Shown: positions 4,884-6,598 of the stretch, one piece after another
Layout of the letters: each line of letters opens with the position of its first letter
How positions within the stretch are numbered: position 1 is the first letter of the stretch
Assembly (NCBI GenBank): GCA_900315105.1
Contig: OMXX01000164.1
Span: 1 to 6,598, forward strand
Length of the DNA stretch: 6,598 bases
Direction: 5' to 3'
Source: an uncultured Prevotellaceae bacterium
GTDB taxonomy: Bacteria > Bacteroidota > Bacteroidia > Bacteroidales > Bacteroidaceae
Position numbers and translations under genes: made by a program
Notes under the pieces: generated by a model
What the model saw: only the letters and a program-made list of their open reading frames with translations
Told to the model about the DNA's origin: nothing
The model's database searches: none

Positions 4884-6460
4884 GATAAAACCTCATTTAT
4901 TTTGCCTACTATTCTACTTTGTTCTGCCATTGGAGGCAATGGTAGATACAACTCTTTCAGCCGTTCTTTACCAAGATTATAAAAAGCAGCACCAGACTTC
5001 TTTGTTATTCCTCGCATAGCCTCAATTAAGAATGGACTTTGAAGAAAATACGCAAGTAACAAGGAATGATTAAAGTCTTGAATGTATGGACTAATGATGA
5101 ATACAAAACCGCCAGCACTAACATTATTGTAGTCTTTTTCTATTACTGCCATTTTACCAATATTCTCCAAACTGGTTACAGCAGGAGTAATGATACAATT
5201 CTTCTTTAGAATGGTATTCGCATTGACAAACTCTTCTGACACAAAGACATCATCATCTTTGAATATATACTTATTGGGTAGAATGTTTCCACCACGCAAT
5301 ATTCTAATGCCTTTTTTATTTGCGTTTGCTTGTTCTTTTTTGAACGATGCACCTGTCTGTATTTCCAACAAGTCTTTGACCTTGCACCAAGTCCATGTTT
5401 CGGGTATTTGGAACGGCAAAAACTCGTCTATACAAACAGGGCTGTTGTCTATCAACTCATAATACTTGTTATCGTCACCACGGAAGATAATAGAATCGTT
5501 GAGGGCAGACTTCTTTAGTTTGCCCTCCTTAACGAGTTTCTGCTTCTCTGTTTTTATTTGTTCAAGCAGTTCTTGGGCTGTACCTTCTTCGGCAATTTGC
5601 GGAACGAGTTTGCCTTGGATGGCTTCTTGCAGAATTGCCTTCTTCAAGCGTTGGTACATATTAGAATTTAACTTATTAAGTTCTTCTTGCTTATTGCTGT
5701 AAATACTAAGAAAATGTGTTAACTCTGTAATGTTCGCAACAATTCTTTCCTGTTCATTTATTGGTGGTAAAGGGAACAACAAAGTTTCCCAATTACCCCT
5801 ATTGATTATAGGGGTTGCTGTTCCTGTAGCCTTATCCATTATTGCCAGCCTAAAGTATTCTGATTGCAAAACTATATGGACAAACTCCACATTACACAAA
5901 TAGGGCGTTATAGAATTTATCTGCTGATTAAAAGTAACAGGCTTGTCTGTTATGGCGCATTTACCAATAGAACCTCCAATGCAGACTTGCAAAATAGTAT
6001 TCTTTGGTACAATACGCCCATAATCAACTCCAATATCTGACAATCCCTGTGTTACACTTACAATTTTGGAATTTAGTATGTTTGCAGGACCTAAAAATGG
6101 AATATAATCACCAAAGTATTCAGGATGTGATTTGGATGGTGTTGTACCTGTTTCTGTTTTTCCAACCTCAACTAATCTGCACCATTCCCACCCCTTTGGT
6201 ATCTCAAACGGCACTTCCTCATCAATACATTTCACCTCTCCCGTGGCAAGCATCTTCTCATAATAGGAATTGTCCTCACCACGGTAGATAATGGATGCGT
6301 TCTTGTCACGCTTAATTTTCTTCTCCTTGATCAAGCGTTCTTTCTCTTGGCGAATCTTGTCAAGCAAAACGCTTGCAGGCTCGTCATTAGGGTCTTGCGG
6401 TACAAGTTTTCCCTGTATCGCCCATTGTAATATGCTATTCTTTAATTGCTTTCCGTTCAT
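4865..6460 (-). CDS. hsdS: Type I restriction-modification specificity subunit HsdS, full-length copy A
   Basis: The 531-residue HsdS is the DNA-recognition subunit of a type I restriction-modification complex; each of its two TRDs reads one half of a bipartite target and the helical regions between set the spacing. The N-terminal conserved region (about 1-85) starts MNGKQLKNSILQWAIQGKLV. TRD1-A covers about 90-235 and ends PLPPINEQERIV (230-241). The central conserved region (about 262-337) repeats the N-terminal block: LKKAILQEAIQGKLVPQ, then FRGDDNKYYE against YRGEDNSYYE at 59-68. TRD2-A covers about 345-515 and ends PLPPMAEQSRIV (507-518). It is the only copy with the N-terminal region and follows the hsdM end by 49 bp in the same direction, so it is the expressed copy. 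The last codons (SSIMSK, stop at 4865-4867) lie within a 15-bp repeat that is also the start of cassette C. Confidence 0.95.
   Translation of the reverse strand: MNGKQLKNSILQWAIQGKLVPQDPNDEPASVLLDKIRQEKERLIKEKKIKRDKNASIIYRGEDNSYYEKMLATGEVKCIDEEVPFEIPKGWEWCRLVEVGKTETGTTPSKSHPEYFGDYIPFLGPANILNSKIVSVTQGLSDIGVDYGRIVPKNTILQVCIGGSIGKCAITDKPVTFNQQINSITPYLCNVEFVHIVLQSEYFRLAIMDKATGTATPIINRGNWETLLFPLPPINEQERIVANITELTHFLSIYSNKQEELNKLNSNMYQRLKKAILQEAIQGKLVPQIAEEGTAQELLEQIKTEKQKLVKEGKLKKSALNDSIIFRGDDNKYYELIDNSPVCIDEFLPFQIPETWTWCKVKDLLEIQTGASFKKEQANANKKGIRILRGGNILPNKYIFKDDDVFVSEEFVNANTILKKNCIITPAVTSLENIGKMAVIEKDYNNVSAGGFVFIISPYIQDFNHSLLLAYFLQSPFLIEAMRGITKKSGAAFYNLGKERLKELYLPLPPMAEQSRIVGKINEVLSSIMSK
4870..4884 (-). 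repeat. Short inverted repeat IR3, cassette C copy
   Basis: Exact inverted match of 3842-3856, and in direct orientation with IR2 of copy A. In one frame it opens cassette C (KYYEQ); in another it encodes the last residues of copy A just before its stop at 4865-4867. Confidence 0.75.
5456..5518 (-). repeat. Central inverted repeat IR2, right copy
   Basis: The partner of 3792-3854, sole mismatch at 5489, located in copy A just before TRD2-A. Recombination between the two copies inverts 1727 bp and exchanges second TRDs in frame without touching TRD1. Confidence 0.9.
6231..6269 (-). repeat. Outer inverted repeat IR1, right copy
   Basis: The partner of 3026-3064 in opposite orientation, one mismatch at 6251. 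It lies in copy A at codons 65-77 (SYYEKMLATGEVK). Everything upstream of it, the fixed 64-codon N-terminal segment, stays attached to the hsdM operon whichever body is present. Confidence 0.88.
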
Positions 6461-6475
6461 TGTTCTTTACTTTGC

Positions 6476-6504
6476 GAATTTGCTAACCAGTGGTTAGCAA
6501 ATTC
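6476..6504. promoter_or_regulatory. Perfect 29-nt dyad between hsdM and hsdS
   Basis: GAATTTGCTAACCA (6476-6489) and TGGTTAGCAAATTC (6491-6504) are exact reverse complements around a single central base. It starts 5 nt after the hsdM stop and ends 15 nt before the hsdS ATG. As DNA it looks like a dimer operator; as RNA it would fold into a hairpin with a few unpaired loop bases next to the hsdS ribosome-binding region. No T-run follows, so it is not a typical terminator. Confidence 0.7.
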
Positions 6505-6509
6505 ATAAA

Positions 6510-6598
6510 TTATTCATAGTCCTCACCTCTGACACCTAACTCCCCTCTGCTCATCGCATTGGCAATGTCAATCTTCAATTCCTCATCGTAATCCTCAC
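6510..6598 (-). CDS. hsdM: HsdM methyltransferase subunit, C-terminal end (partial)
   Basis: The last 28 codons of a leftward gene run in from the window edge and end at TAA (6510-6512). They read EDYDEELKID...SRGELGVRGEDYE, an acidic tail of the sort I recall from Bacteroidota type I methyltransferase subunits. No catalytic motif is included, so the call rests on this tail and on the position immediately upstream of hsdS in the same direction, the standard hsdM-hsdS order. The rest of the gene, and hsdR, lie outside. Confidence 0.68.
   Translation of the reverse strand, partial: EDYDEELKIDIANAMSRGELGVRGEDYE

Larger units (their letters stand above)
3026..6269. other. Invertible hsdS shufflon
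   Basis: This 3244-bp segment is bounded by the outer inverted repeats and contains two nested invertible segments (3792-5518 and 3842-4884). Outer inversion would swap the whole A and B bodies behind the fixed N-terminal segment. Middle inversion would swap second TRDs between A and B. Inner inversion would swap TRD2-B and TRD2-C. Combined, 2 first TRDs and 3 second TRDs give 6 HsdS forms. That inversion happens is inferred from repeat structure and the neighbouring recombinase; a single sequence cannot show it. Confidence 0.82.

Noticed and set aside
2154..6598. Integrative element or prophage carried by the tyrosine recombinase
   Set aside because: No att-like direct repeats, tRNA gene, relaxase or phage gene is visible; the hsdS repeats explain the recombinase better.
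1..6598. CRISPR array or tRNA/rRNA gene
   Set aside because: No regularly spaced repeats and no cloverleaf or rRNA-like sequence were seen on either strand.

Overview
The window reads as Bacteroidota (Bacteroidales; Prevotella/Bacteroides-like). The first gene is a short RpoD-type sigma factor without region 1.1. A textbook Bacteroidota promoter (TTTG, 19 bp, TAnnTTTG) lies at 1125-1155, Shine-Dalgarno sequences are poor, and the restriction-modification genes resemble those of this order. These are judgements from reading the sequence; no search was run.

Layout. (1) 77-952 (+) encodes a divergent RpoD-family sigma factor with a probable terminator at 1037-1063. (2) 1125-1271 (+) is a self-contained transcription unit with no convincing gene: consensus promoter, about 110 nt of transcript, and a strong GNRA-loop hairpin plus T-run. 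It is a candidate small RNA. (3) 1444-1797 (-) encodes a NifX/NifB-family (DUF/Pfam 'Nitro_FeMo-Co') protein, followed by a hairpin. (4) 1798-2153 is non-coding apart from a hairpin just past the recombinase stop. (5) 2154-6598 is the 3' part of a type I restriction-modification locus transcribed leftward: the tail of hsdM, a perfect 29-nt dyad, a full-length hsdS (copy A), a promoterless half-gene with one extra C-terminal target-recognition domain (cassette C), a convergent hsdS lacking its N-terminus (cassette B), and a tyrosine recombinase.

How it works together. Region 3026-6269 is an inversion-driven hsdS shufflon. Only copy A has the conserved N-terminal segment and an operon position behind hsdM. 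Cassette B begins exactly at a 39-bp inverted repeat shared with A. A second, 63-bp near-identical inverted repeat lies between the two TRDs of A and B. A third, 15-bp repeat lets cassette C join the system. All five repeat copies contain the 9-mer TATTATGAG, each read in the same frame as Tyr-Tyr-Glu. Two alternative first TRDs and three alternative second TRDs give six predicted HsdS proteins, hence six predicted methylation specificities. This matches the logic of known phase-variable type I systems (pneumococcal SpnIII; Bacteroides fragilis hsdS shufflons). The class is known; the allele set and the repeat architecture here are the parts worth checking.
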